In this document: positions 1-7,644 of the stretch, piece after piece
Layout: each line of letters starts with the position of its first letter
Position numbering within the stretch: the first letter of the stretch is position 1
Assembly (NCBI RefSeq): GCF_003391135.1
Contig: NZ_CP031455.1
Coordinates: forward strand, 434,001-498,000
Length of the DNA stretch: 64,000 bases
From: Streptoverticillium olivoreticuli subsp. olivoreticuli
GTDB taxonomy: Bacteria > Actinomycetota > Actinomycetes > Streptomycetales > Streptomycetaceae
Direction: 5' to 3'
Made by a program: the position numbers and the translations under genes
The notes under the pieces: generated by a model
The model's database searches: none
What the model was told of the DNA's origin: nothing
The model's input: the letters and a program-made list of their open reading frames with translations, nothing else

Positions 1-662
1 GCGTAGGCCGCCAGTTCGCAGGCTTGCTCTCCGGTGTGGCCGATCAGTTCCTGGCGGGTGGCGTCGGCTGCGGCGAGGAGCACCGGCAGTTCGGCACCGA
101 GGGTGTCGTAACGGGCTCGCCGGAAGTCCTCGCGTGCTTGCCGCAGTGCTCGTTCCAGCTGGCCGAGAGGCACAGGGCCGGTGGAGGACGGCGCGAACAG
201 CGCCTTCTCCAGCCACGTGCCAGGATCGGCCGCTGGCCGGTCGGCCGCAGCGGCGGGGGTGCCAGTGACCACGGCGGCCCCGATCCCGATTGCCCCATTG
301 AGAAAACCCCTGCGCCGCACTTCGTCCTCCTGCTGGCCCTCGACGTCCCCCGTGGTCACCGTAGCCGTCGCCGGGGCCACGAAACCGGGCCTTTCCTTAT
401 CACGTACCCGCTCTCGCTCCGGCGGGTGAGCCGCATTGATCAGTTCATCAGGTGGGATGTCGAGCACGGCTGCGATATGCAGCAGCGTTTCGATCTGGGG
501 GACGATCTGTCCGCCTTCGACACGGCAGACCCACGATTTCGAGTAGCCCAGGACGCCTGCCAGAGCCTCCTGGGTCATCTTCGGCCGTCGGGCGCCCCGG
601 CGGCTGCGCATGAGCGCGCCGAGATCGAGGCCGAACGGAGCGGTCATGGGATGGACGCTCAC
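1..662 (-). CDS. XRE-family helix-turn-helix regulator, partial (C-terminus beyond the window)
   Basis: The frame is open from a GTG at 662 to the window edge, about 220 codons without a stop. An AGGAGG lies just upstream of the GTG; an in-frame ATG at 647 is too far from that site. An N-terminal HTH of the XRE type is visible (residues about 6-70): a TQEALAG helix followed by GYSKSWVCRVEGG, then a helix ending in VLDIPPDEL. After a polar linker comes an RRRGFLNGAIGIGAAV stretch followed by a predicted helical region, the layout of many Streptomyces XRE regulators with a C-terminal sensor or TPR region. It is divergent from the operon starting at 864 and may control it (inference). Confidence 0.85.
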   Translation of the reverse strand, partial: MSVHPMTAPFGLDLGALMRSRRGARRPKMTQEALAGVLGYSKSWVCRVEGGQIVPQIETLLHIAAVLDIPPDELINAAHPPERERVRDKERPGFVAPATATVTTGDVEGQQEDEVRRRGFLNGAIGIGAAVVTGTPAAAADRPAADPGTWLEKALFAPSSTGPVPLGQLERALRQAREDFRRARYDTLGAELPVLLAAADATRQELIGHTGEQACELAAY

Positions 663-746
663 GGTGCCTCCTCGCGGGAACGGCGCGTCAACGGTAGCCG
701 CGCCACGCAGCCCGCGGCAGGGCGCACGCAACGAACTTGCGGGTTC

Positions 747-761
747 CTCAACAGAGTTGAG
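747..761. promoter_or_regulatory. inverted repeat in divergent promoter region
   Basis: CTCAAC-AGA-GTTGAG is a perfect 6-bp inverted repeat in the 200-bp gap between the XRE-type regulator and the operon starting at 864. Its position suits an operator for the regulator. Function is inferred from place and symmetry only. Confidence 0.4.
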
Positions 762-863
762 ACCTCGACCAGATCCGCTTCCGCGACGTGGCAAGGCGGC
801 TGAACCTACGGCAGGGAGCAGTCGACGAAGAAGCCAACGGCCAGGACTTCTTGGGGGTGAATT

Positions 864-1745
864 GTGCGGGCAATGGTCTTCGGTGCATCCGGGCTCCTCG
901 GACGTTCGATGATGCGGGCCTTCGAGGACTGGAAGGTGACGGGCACCAGCTTCCGCAGGAAGGGCCAGGGGCTGGTCACGGTCGACGCGACATCGACCGA
1001 CGACGTCCTGAACGCACTGAGCCGCTTCGAGCCGGACGTCGTCATCAACTGCGTCGGCGAGCGGCGGCCCGAGGCCTGGGCGAACGCGCCGGTGCGGGCC
1101 CACGAGCTGAATGTCGAAGCGGCCCGGCTGATCGCGGAGGCTGCCCGCCAGCACGGCGCGAGCCTGCTCCACATATCCAGCGACTACGTCTTCGACGGGA
1201 CCGCACCTCCCTACCGGGTTGATGCACGGCGGAACCCGATGACTGCATACGGCCAGTGGAAACTCCTCGCCGAGGATGCAGTGCGCAGGGCCTGCCCCGA
1301 GGCCGTGATCCTGCGGCTTCCAGTGCTGTACGGGCCCGTCGAGTACGCGGCCGAGACGAACCTGACCCAGATCGCCCGCCAGGTCGGCTCCGGTGAGCCG
1401 GCCGAGCTGGACGACGTCTGCGTGCGCTACCCGACCCATGTGGACGAGGCGGCGGAGGTCTGCCGCTGGCTCGCGGCCCAGTCCAAGGGCCAGTACCTCG
1501 GCTCCGTCGCCCACTGGAGCGCCGAGCACGGGTTCACGAAGTACCGGATGGGGCTGATGATCGCCCAGCACTTCGGCATCGCGCCCGACCACATCAAGGC
1601 CGGCGCGGCATCCGGTGACCGGCCTGCCGACTGCCGTCTCGACTGCCTGGACCTCCGCGCGGCTCTCGGATGGCCCGTGGACCACTACCGCACGTTCGCT
1701 GACGAGTTCCCGCAGGCGGTCGCCCCGTGGGTGCGTACTGCTTGA
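864..1745 (+). CDS. RmlD-like NAD(P)-dependent sugar-nucleotide reductase
   Basis: This 293-aa protein is a short-chain dehydrogenase of the extended RmlD/dTDP-4-dehydrorhamnose reductase type. The nucleotide-binding GASGLLG is at residues 7-13, the ISSDYVFDG strand at about 104-112 and the catalytic YxxxK is Y129/K133. The family reduces a 4-keto nucleotide sugar; some members (MAT2B-like) are regulatory instead. The GTG start is preceded by a GGGGG stretch. It is first in a run with SIS, RraA-like, DUF2332 and nucleotidyltransferase genes, which supports a nucleotide-sugar role. The substrate cannot be read from the sequence. Confidence 0.85.
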   Translation: MRAMVFGASGLLGRSMMRAFEDWKVTGTSFRRKGQGLVTVDATSTDDVLNALSRFEPDVVINCVGERRPEAWANAPVRAHELNVEAARLIAEAARQHGASLLHISSDYVFDGTAPPYRVDARRNPMTAYGQWKLLAEDAVRRACPEAVILRLPVLYGPVEYAAETNLTQIARQVGSGEPAELDDVCVRYPTHVDEAAEVCRWLAAQSKGQYLGSVAHWSAEHGFTKYRMGLMIAQHFGIAPDHIKAGAASGDRPADCRLDCLDLRAALGWPVDHYRTFADEFPQAVAPWVRTA

Positions 1746-1779
1746 CCTTGATCGACATGATGGAAGGGTGTGATCTGCC

Positions 1780-3015
1780 GTGTCGTCTTCTGCGTACGGG
1801 GCCTTCGCCCACACGTACATGGCGGAGGTGGGCACCGCTGTCCGCCGGATGTTGGAGAGCGGCGATGCCGCAGTCGCGCTGATGAGGAAGGCGGTCGCCG
1901 AGCGCGGTCGGGTGCGCGGGTTCGGCAACGGCGGCAGCTCGGCCATCATCCGGTCGGCTCTCGCGCAGCTTCGCGCCGGCCATGCCGGGTTGGACGTGAA
2001 CGCGTCGATGGTGAGCCCAGCGGCCATGGCGTACTTGGCTCAGCGGGACTCCTACCGGACGGTGTTTCGCCGGGCACTCGCCGACGAGATCGGTGACGTG
2101 GACCTGGTCATCGTCGCCAGTGTGAGCGGCATGTCGGCGAACATCACCGAGACGGTCGGGCTCTGCCGAGACCACCAGGTGCCCGTGCTGGCTGTGGTGG
2201 GCGGAAGCGGGGACCAGCTCGGGCCGGTGGACGGCATGGTCTGGGCCACCGGCACCACCGACCAGCAGGTCAGCGAGGACGCCATACTGACCGCGTTGAC
2301 GCTGGCGGCCGCCGCAACCGAGGAGCCTGAACGCGTGCTGCTGCCGGTCGAGCAGCACCTGCACGCTCTCGCCGCGATGGCCCCTCAGCGTCTGGGCGGA
2401 TGGGTCGCGGCAGCCACGCAGGCCGTCACCAACGTGATCCGCCACAGGCGGGCGCTCTACGTGTTGTGTCCCGACGGCGGCCCCCTCGCCTTGGCCGCGG
2501 AGCACTTCGCGCACAACCTCCACTGGGACGCGCCGCTGGGGGTCGCAGGAGTCCGGCCCCCGGTCGTCGTATCCGCCCCCTCGCTCGCCGACATGAGCGC
2601 GATCTACAACGACCACCCCGACCCGGCGCATGGAGTCCGCTACCAGCTGGCCTCCGCCTCGCCCGGGGACGTGGTCTTCCTCCTCGCCTACGACTCGGAC
2701 GGCAGGACGATCCGGCAGGCCGCCGACGCCGCCTTCCAGACGGGCGCGCACATCTTTCTTCTGCACCGGGACGGTCATCCTCTCGCCACAGCGGGACAGC
2801 GCAGCTACAGGGTGCCACCGGTGGACGACTTCGGCATGGCCTGCCTGGTGCAGTCGATCGCCCACATGGTCTGCCGAACCACCCGGGCAGCGCTCGCGGC
2901 CGACGCCGCGCCGCCCGAAGCGGCCGCGCTGTCGCCGCGTGACCTCATGGCGCAGGACCTCGCTCCGCGTCGAGAACTGTCCACGCCCTCAGTTCCTCTA
3001 GAAGGAAGGCCGTAA
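1780..3015 (+). CDS. SIS-domain sugar isomerase-like protein (GmhA-type signature)
   Basis: The 411-aa protein carries GFGNGGSSA at residues 47-55. GNGGS is the hallmark of phosphoheptose isomerases (GmhA), which convert sedoheptulose 7-phosphate. The length is about twice that of GmhA. The second half (after residue about 215) again reads like a Rossmann SIS fold, with GDVVFLLAYDSDGRT and a following helix, so this is probably a double-SIS protein. The GTG start has a GGAAGGG upstream. The next gene starts two bases after its stop, implying co-translation. A sugar-phosphate isomerase or sugar-phosphate-sensing role is likely; the substrate is unknown. Confidence 0.8.
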   Translation: MSSSAYGAFAHTYMAEVGTAVRRMLESGDAAVALMRKAVAERGRVRGFGNGGSSAIIRSALAQLRAGHAGLDVNASMVSPAAMAYLAQRDSYRTVFRRALADEIGDVDLVIVASVSGMSANITETVGLCRDHQVPVLAVVGGSGDQLGPVDGMVWATGTTDQQVSEDAILTALTLAAAATEEPERVLLPVEQHLHALAAMAPQRLGGWVAAATQAVTNVIRHRRALYVLCPDGGPLALAAEHFAHNLHWDAPLGVAGVRPPVVVSAPSLADMSAIYNDHPDPAHGVRYQLASASPGDVVFLLAYDSDGRTIRQAADAAFQTGAHIFLLHRDGHPLATAGQRSYRVPPVDDFGMACLVQSIAHMVCRTTRAALAADAAPPEAAALSPRDLMAQDLAPRRELSTPSVPLEGRP

Positions 3016-3016
3016 C

Positions 3017-3682
3017 GTGTCCGTTCGCGAGATCCACACCGAGATCAGCCGCCCGACGCGCAGCCAGATCAGCGCCCTGTCCCGTCTTCCGGTCGCGGCG
3101 ATCGTCGACGCCCTCGGCAAGACCGGCACCCTCTCGTACTGCCTGAAGCTCCAGACTCCCGGCCTGGTCCTGTGCGGCAGCGCCGTCACAGCCCTCGGCC
3201 CGGATGTGACCGTGCGCCGCGCGGCGATCGACCTCGCGCAGCCCGGCGACATCGTCGTAGTCGCGGCCGGCGGCAGCAAGGAACGGGCCTGCTTCGGGGG
3301 CGTGACCGCCGCGCACATGCAGAGCCGGGGCATCACCGGCGTCCTGGTCGACGGCATGGTCCGCGACGTCGCCGAGCTGCGCCGCATCGCGTTCCCAACG
3401 GTCGCCCGCGGCACCACCCCGCTCAACTACGACTACCCCGCCGGCCGGGAGGACGGCGCGGTCAACGTCCCCGTGGACATCGACGGCGTCCGCGTCACCC
3501 CTGGGGATGTCGTGGTCGGCGACGAGGACGGCACCGTGATCGTCCCCCGCGCTCAGGCCGCGGCCGTGATCGCCAAGACCCAGGCCGCCATGAGCGCCGA
3601 GACCGAGAAGTGGTGGGCCCGCCGGGGCCAGAGTCTCGGCGCCGTTCAGCAACTCGCCGACTCCGGCTACGAGATCCTCTGA
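3017..3682 (+). CDS. RraA-family protein (HMG aldolase/oxaloacetate decarboxylase-like fold)
   Basis: This 221-aa RraA-fold protein has a GTG start directly after the SIS gene. The metal/substrate motif DGMVRD is at residues 112-117, and the C-terminal PGDVVVGDEDGTVIVP (162-177) is typical of the family. Members act as 4-hydroxy-4-methyl-2-oxoglutarate aldolases or oxaloacetate decarboxylases; RNase E regulators of the same fold are not expected here. Its place between a sugar isomerase and a nucleotidyltransferase suggests it acts on an acidic sugar or keto acid in the same pathway (inference). Confidence 0.85.
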   Translation: MSVREIHTEISRPTRSQISALSRLPVAAIVDALGKTGTLSYCLKLQTPGLVLCGSAVTALGPDVTVRRAAIDLAQPGDIVVVAAGGSKERACFGGVTAAHMQSRGITGVLVDGMVRDVAELRRIAFPTVARGTTPLNYDYPAGREDGAVNVPVDIDGVRVTPGDVVVGDEDGTVIVPRAQAAAVIAKTQAAMSAETEKWWARRGQSLGAVQQLADSGYEIL

Positions 3683-3692
3683 GGAGACCTCC

Positions 3693-4763
3693 GTGACCGA
3701 GCACGCAAATCTCGCGGACGTCTTCGAGCGGTTCGCCATCCAGCAGGCGGCGGGCAAGTCCCCGCTGTACGAGACCCTGTCCCGCACGGTCGCCCGTACC
3801 CCCGAGCTCCTCGACCTCGCGGCCGACACCCAGCCGGGACAGCCCGCACCCAACATGCTGCTCGGGGCCATCCACCACATCATCCGCCGCGGCTCCCGGC
3901 ACCCGCTGGCCGCCTACTTCACCGGCCCCGAGGAACTGCCCGAGGCCCGCGCCGACGTCCTGCTCACCGACTTCTGCCGACGCCACGCCGAAGAGATCCG
4001 CCGGATCATCTCCACCCGCTCCGTCCAGACCAACGAGGTGGGCAGGTGCGCCCTCCTGCTCCCCGCCTTCGCCGCGCTCCAGCAGCAGCTCGACGACAGC
4101 CGCCTGATCAGGATCGTGGACGTGGGCGCCAGCGCCGGCCTGAACCTGCTCTGGGACCGCTACACCTACGACTACGGCGGCCACCGGATCAGCCTGCCTG
4201 CCAGCGACCCGGACACGGTGCTGTCCTGCGAGATCAAGGGCGGGACGCCGCCGTTGTCCCTGGACGTCGCACGGTTCGTCCGGCCGGTCGGGGTCGAGCT
4301 CAACCCGGTGGACATCACCGACCGCGAGGCCACCGAGTGGCTGGTCAGTCTCACCTGGCCCGAGCAGACCACGCGGATGCACACGCTGAACAGGGCCCTG
4401 ACGCTAGCTGCCCGCACCCCGCCGACGATCCTGGCCGGCCGCGCCGAGGACCACCTTGCCGACGCCGTCACCGAGACTCCGCCCGACCGGCACCTGGTCT
4501 TCGTCTTCTCGTGGTCGATCTACCAGATCTTCGGCTCGCCCGGCGGCCGGGAACGCCTCGTCGAAACCCTCGCCAGCCTGAGCCAGCACCGCCCGCTCCA
4601 CGAAATCTCCATCGGCCACTTCGGCCACAACACCCCCCGCATGATCATGGCCAGCCACGACGGTGGCATGAGCCGATCCGATGTCGTGGCCCACTGCGAC
4701 GTCTACGGCGCCTGGCTCCACTGGCTGGCCAGCCGAGCGCCTGATGGGAGGGAGAACCCATGA
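3693..4763 (+). CDS. DUF2332 family protein
   Basis: The 356-aa protein has the DUF2332 hallmarks: an N-terminal helical region, a QTNEVGRC segment at about 112-119 and a DVGASAGLNLLWDRY motif at 143-157. That glycine-rich motif resembles motif I of SAM-dependent methyltransferases, but the biochemical role of DUF2332 is not established. A GAGGAG precedes the GTG start. It overlaps the next gene by four bases (ATGA) and so belongs to the same transcriptional unit. Confidence 0.8.
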   Translation: MTEHANLADVFERFAIQQAAGKSPLYETLSRTVARTPELLDLAADTQPGQPAPNMLLGAIHHIIRRGSRHPLAAYFTGPEELPEARADVLLTDFCRRHAEEIRRIISTRSVQTNEVGRCALLLPAFAALQQQLDDSRLIRIVDVGASAGLNLLWDRYTYDYGGHRISLPASDPDTVLSCEIKGGTPPLSLDVARFVRPVGVELNPVDITDREATEWLVSLTWPEQTTRMHTLNRALTLAARTPPTILAGRAEDHLADAVTETPPDRHLVFVFSWSIYQIFGSPGGRERLVETLASLSQHRPLHEISIGHFGHNTPRMIMASHDGGMSRSDVVAHCDVYGAWLHWLASRAPDGRENP

Positions 4764-5536
4764 CGCACACGATCACCCGGGCGGTCGTGGCCGCCGGCGG
4801 GGCCGGGACCAAGATGGCCCCCATCACCCGCATCATCCCCAAGGAGATGCTGCCCGTCGCACGGACGCCGGTCCTGGAACACCTCGTCCACGAACTGCGC
4901 GCGGCCGACATCACCGACGTCCTCTTCGTCATCTCCTCACGCAAGAGCCAGATCCCGGCCTACTTCGGCAGCGGCGCGGCGTACGGCATGGACTTCTCCT
5001 ACCGGGTACAGGACGACGGCACCGGCCCTGGGGCGCCCGTCCTCGACGCTGAGACATGGACCCAGGAACAGTCGTTCGCCCTCGCCTTCGGCGACAACCT
5101 GATCCGCGCCGGCACCGAAGGGGAGACACCGCTCCAGCGGCTCGTTCACGGCGGCACGGCGGACTGCTCAGTTCTGACCCGGCTGTTCCCCGCGGGCAGC
5201 GTCCCCCCGCACGAGACAATCCTGGGCCCGGCGGCCCCGCCCAGGACGGACCCCGGTCCGTACGACGTCACCTTCGGCAGAGAATCCCTGGACCACACTG
5301 GTGCCCGGTGGGTGCACGCCTGCGCTGCCCGCTGGGTCCTGGGGACCTTCGTCTTCGAGGCCCTGCGCGCATGCCCGCCGCGCCCCAACGGCGAGCTCTA
5401 CCTCATCGACGCGGTGCGGCGCTGGATCAGCGCAGGCAACGAACTCCGAGCCGTGCCTCTCCTGCCGGCCGAGCTCCGGTTCAACTGCGACAACTGGGAG
5501 ACCTACCACGATGCCGTCGCCACCCTCCGTGCCTGA
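4760..5536 (+). CDS. sugar nucleotidyltransferase (GalU/RmlA-like)
   Basis: The 258-aa nucleotidyltransferase has AAGGAGTKMAP at residues 11-21 and PKEMLPV at 27-33, matching the NTP-binding loop and sugar-phosphate site of UTP-glucose-1-phosphate uridylyltransferases. A FGDNL segment supplies the metal-binding Asp. It joins a sugar 1-phosphate to an NTP to make an NDP-sugar. GalU is usually near 300 aa, so this is a short variant. Its start overlaps the DUF2332 stop and its end is overlapped by the hydrolase gene. With the GmhA-like and reductase genes it suggests a complete NDP-sugar branch, perhaps a heptose (inference). Confidence 0.85.
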   Translation: MTHTITRAVVAAGGAGTKMAPITRIIPKEMLPVARTPVLEHLVHELRAADITDVLFVISSRKSQIPAYFGSGAAYGMDFSYRVQDDGTGPGAPVLDAETWTQEQSFALAFGDNLIRAGTEGETPLQRLVHGGTADCSVLTRLFPAGSVPPHETILGPAAPPRTDPGPYDVTFGRESLDHTGARWVHACAARWVLGTFVFEALRACPPRPNGELYLIDAVRRWISAGNELRAVPLLPAELRFNCDNWETYHDAVATLRA

Positions 5537-6356
5537 ACGCACGGCCTACCCATACGGCCGGATCAACCTCCTCGACGCCACCACCTTCCCCTCGGGGACT
5601 CGGATTCCCCTGGAGAGCCCGTTCCAGCGGCCCGGCACCCAGGTCACCGTGATCTGGCCCGAGCAGCCCGTGCGCAGGATCGTGCTCGCCCTGCCCGTCG
5701 AGAAGGACGACGGGCGCAAGTACGGCCACAGCCTCGACGAGATCGCACGGCTTCCCGCGGACCTTCGCGAGGGAACCGCCTTCGCCGCGCCGACCTTCAG
5801 CGAGTCACCCTGGCTGGTCAACCACGCCACCCGGGCCGACTGCCAGCAGGAGGACCACCTCGTCCGCGTGGTCGTGCCGACTGTCCTCGCCGCCCTCGGC
5901 GGGCAGGCCCGGCCGCCAGTACACCTACTGGGGTTCAGCAAGGGCGGCTTCGCAGCCCTCAATCTGCTGGCCCGGCACCCCGGCCTCTTCGCTATCGCCA
6001 GCGTCTGGGACGCGTCGCTCCTCAGCGACCGGCCCCCGCACCCGCAACTCGTGGACGTCGCCGGCAGCGCCGCGCGCCTGGGCGAGTACGACGTGCGCCG
6101 CAACCTACGCAAGCACGCGTACGCCCTGCGCAGCGCCCGCCGGACCGCCCTGGGAGGAATCGGCACCCTGGAAGCCGACTGGACCGCCGGCCGCCAGCTA
6201 CTCGAAGCGGCCGGCATCCCGCATCTCGCCTACCGGGATGCGCCTGCCGACCACCGGTGGAGTACTGCATGGCTGGCTCCCGCCATGCAGCACCTCCTCG
6301 ACCTGGAAGCCCGTCTGCTTCCCGCCCCGGAAGAAGGAGGACCGAAGAAGCGATGA
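5511..6356 (+). CDS. alpha/beta-hydrolase-like protein
   Basis: From the ATG at 5511 the protein is 281 aa; a GGGAG lies about 10 bases upstream and the start overlaps the nucleotidyltransferase end. A later GTG at 5529 is the alternative. The fold is suggested by the nucleophile elbow GFSKGG followed by a helix (FAALNLLARHP) and a late Asp/His segment (DAPADHRW). The N-terminal third is a beta-rich domain not seen in simple esterases. It may deacylate or hydrolyse the product of the upstream sugar operon. The open frame continues upstream of 5511, but that stretch is within the previous gene. Confidence 0.7.
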   Translation: MPSPPSVPERTAYPYGRINLLDATTFPSGTRIPLESPFQRPGTQVTVIWPEQPVRRIVLALPVEKDDGRKYGHSLDEIARLPADLREGTAFAAPTFSESPWLVNHATRADCQQEDHLVRVVVPTVLAALGGQARPPVHLLGFSKGGFAALNLLARHPGLFAIASVWDASLLSDRPPHPQLVDVAGSAARLGEYDVRRNLRKHAYALRSARRTALGGIGTLEADWTAGRQLLEAAGIPHLAYRDAPADHRWSTAWLAPAMQHLLDLEARLLPAPEEGGPKKR

Positions 6357-6367
6357 CGAACGAGCGG

Positions 6368-7363
6368 TCAGTCCTTCAGCATCGCGTCGCGCACCGGGAT
6401 CCAGTCCAGGGAGGACCGGATCCCCTCCTCCAAGGAGAGCTGCGGCACCCACCCCAGAAGCCTCTGGGCCCGGTCGCTCTTGGTGTAGCCGCCGGCGACG
6501 TCACCGGGCCGCGGCTCCACATCGACCGTGGCGAGCGGCGTGTCGACGACCTGGTTGAAGGCGGCGCACAGCTCCCGCACGGTGGTACCCGAGCCCGTGC
6601 CCAGGTTGATCGCCATCGACGGCTCCGACTCAGTGAGCAGGGAGTCGAAGCGGCCGATCGCCGTCACGTGGGCCGCGGCCAGGTCCCAGACGTGCACGTA
6701 GTCCCGGATTCCCGTCCCGTCCCGCGTGGGGTAGTCGGTCCCGGTGACGGGGAAGGCCGTGCCCTCCCTGTGCGCCTGGATCATCTTGCCCAGGGCGTGG
6801 CTGGGCCGTTTGAGCTGAAGCCCGGTCCTCATCTTGGGATCGGCCCCGACGGGGTTGAAGTAACGCAGCGACAGCACGCGCATCTGGCGGGCCGCGGCGA
6901 TGTCCGCGAACATCCGCTCGCACACAGCTTTGGTGCGCGAGTAAGGGCTCTGAGGTGCGAGCGGAGAGTCTTCGTCGACAGGGGAGCCGTCGTCGGCCTG
7001 GTAGATGGAGCCCGAGGAACTGAAGATGAGGCGGTCACAGCCGTTCCGGCGGAGATGGCCGACGAAGGCCAGGCTCTTGGCGACGTTCGCCTCGTAGTAG
7101 CCGATCGGGTCCTCGACGGACTCCGGCACCACGATCAACGCCGCGCAGTGCACCACCGCGGAGATGTCCGGGTGCTCGGAGAAGATCCGGTCGACCAGTG
7201 CCCCGTCGGAGATGTCGCCCTCGTAGAAGATCCGGTCACCGGTGAACTCCCTGCGGCCTCGGACAAGGCTGTCGAGGATCACCGGGGTCATCCCCTGGTC
7301 CAGGCAGGCCGACGCCACGGTACTCCCGATGTAACCGGCTCCCCCGGCAATAAGAACAGACAT
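6368..7363 (-). CDS. galE: UDP-glucose 4-epimerase
   Basis: Starting at the ATG at 7363, with a GAAGAAGAGG site upstream, this is a 331-aa extended SDR. GGAGYIG occupies residues 7-13, SSSGSIYQ and YSRTK form the catalytic Ser/Tyr/Lys region, and RYFNPVGAD and GIRDYVHVWDLA are diagnostic of GalE. It interconverts UDP-glucose and UDP-galactose. The open frame extends 21 codons further upstream but without homology. It is convergent with the sugar operon and its 3' end lies 11 bp from the hydrolase stop. Confidence 0.92.
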   Translation of the reverse strand: MSVLIAGGAGYIGSTVASACLDQGMTPVILDSLVRGRREFTGDRIFYEGDISDGALVDRIFSEHPDISAVVHCAALIVVPESVEDPIGYYEANVAKSLAFVGHLRRNGCDRLIFSSSGSIYQADDGSPVDEDSPLAPQSPYSRTKAVCERMFADIAAARQMRVLSLRYFNPVGADPKMRTGLQLKRPSHALGKMIQAHREGTAFPVTGTDYPTRDGTGIRDYVHVWDLAAAHVTAIGRFDSLLTESEPSMAINLGTGSGTTVRELCAAFNQVVDTPLATVDVEPRPGDVAGGYTKSDRAQRLLGWVPQLSLEEGIRSSLDWIPVRDAMLKD

Positions 7364-7644
7364 GATCCTCTTCTTCCCGGTCCTTCGAGGATGGGCGGCA
7401 AGGCTAGCGGAGCGCCTGCCCTTCAAGGAGACGCTTTACGGCAGTTTGTAGGGATTGTTCGCGGGTTGGTTTCCAGCGTGATCATCCGTGCGGGGGAGGA
7501 GTCGCATCCGTGAATGGTCGACGGCGTCCGCAGGAGGTCTATGGGTTGGTCTCGCTTGAGTCGTGACCCGCTGTTGAGTGCCTTCGTTGGGCACCGGGTG
7601 TCTTTGATCAGGGCTTTTTCGCCCAAGGGGAGAGGAGACGCTTC
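7364..7644. other. intergenic region upstream of exporter gene
   Basis: This holds the divergent upstream regions of galE and the exporter gene. The reading frames here have no recognisable homology. The strand-specific GGAGAGGAGA near 7632-7641 is the exporter's ribosome site. Confidence 0.4.
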
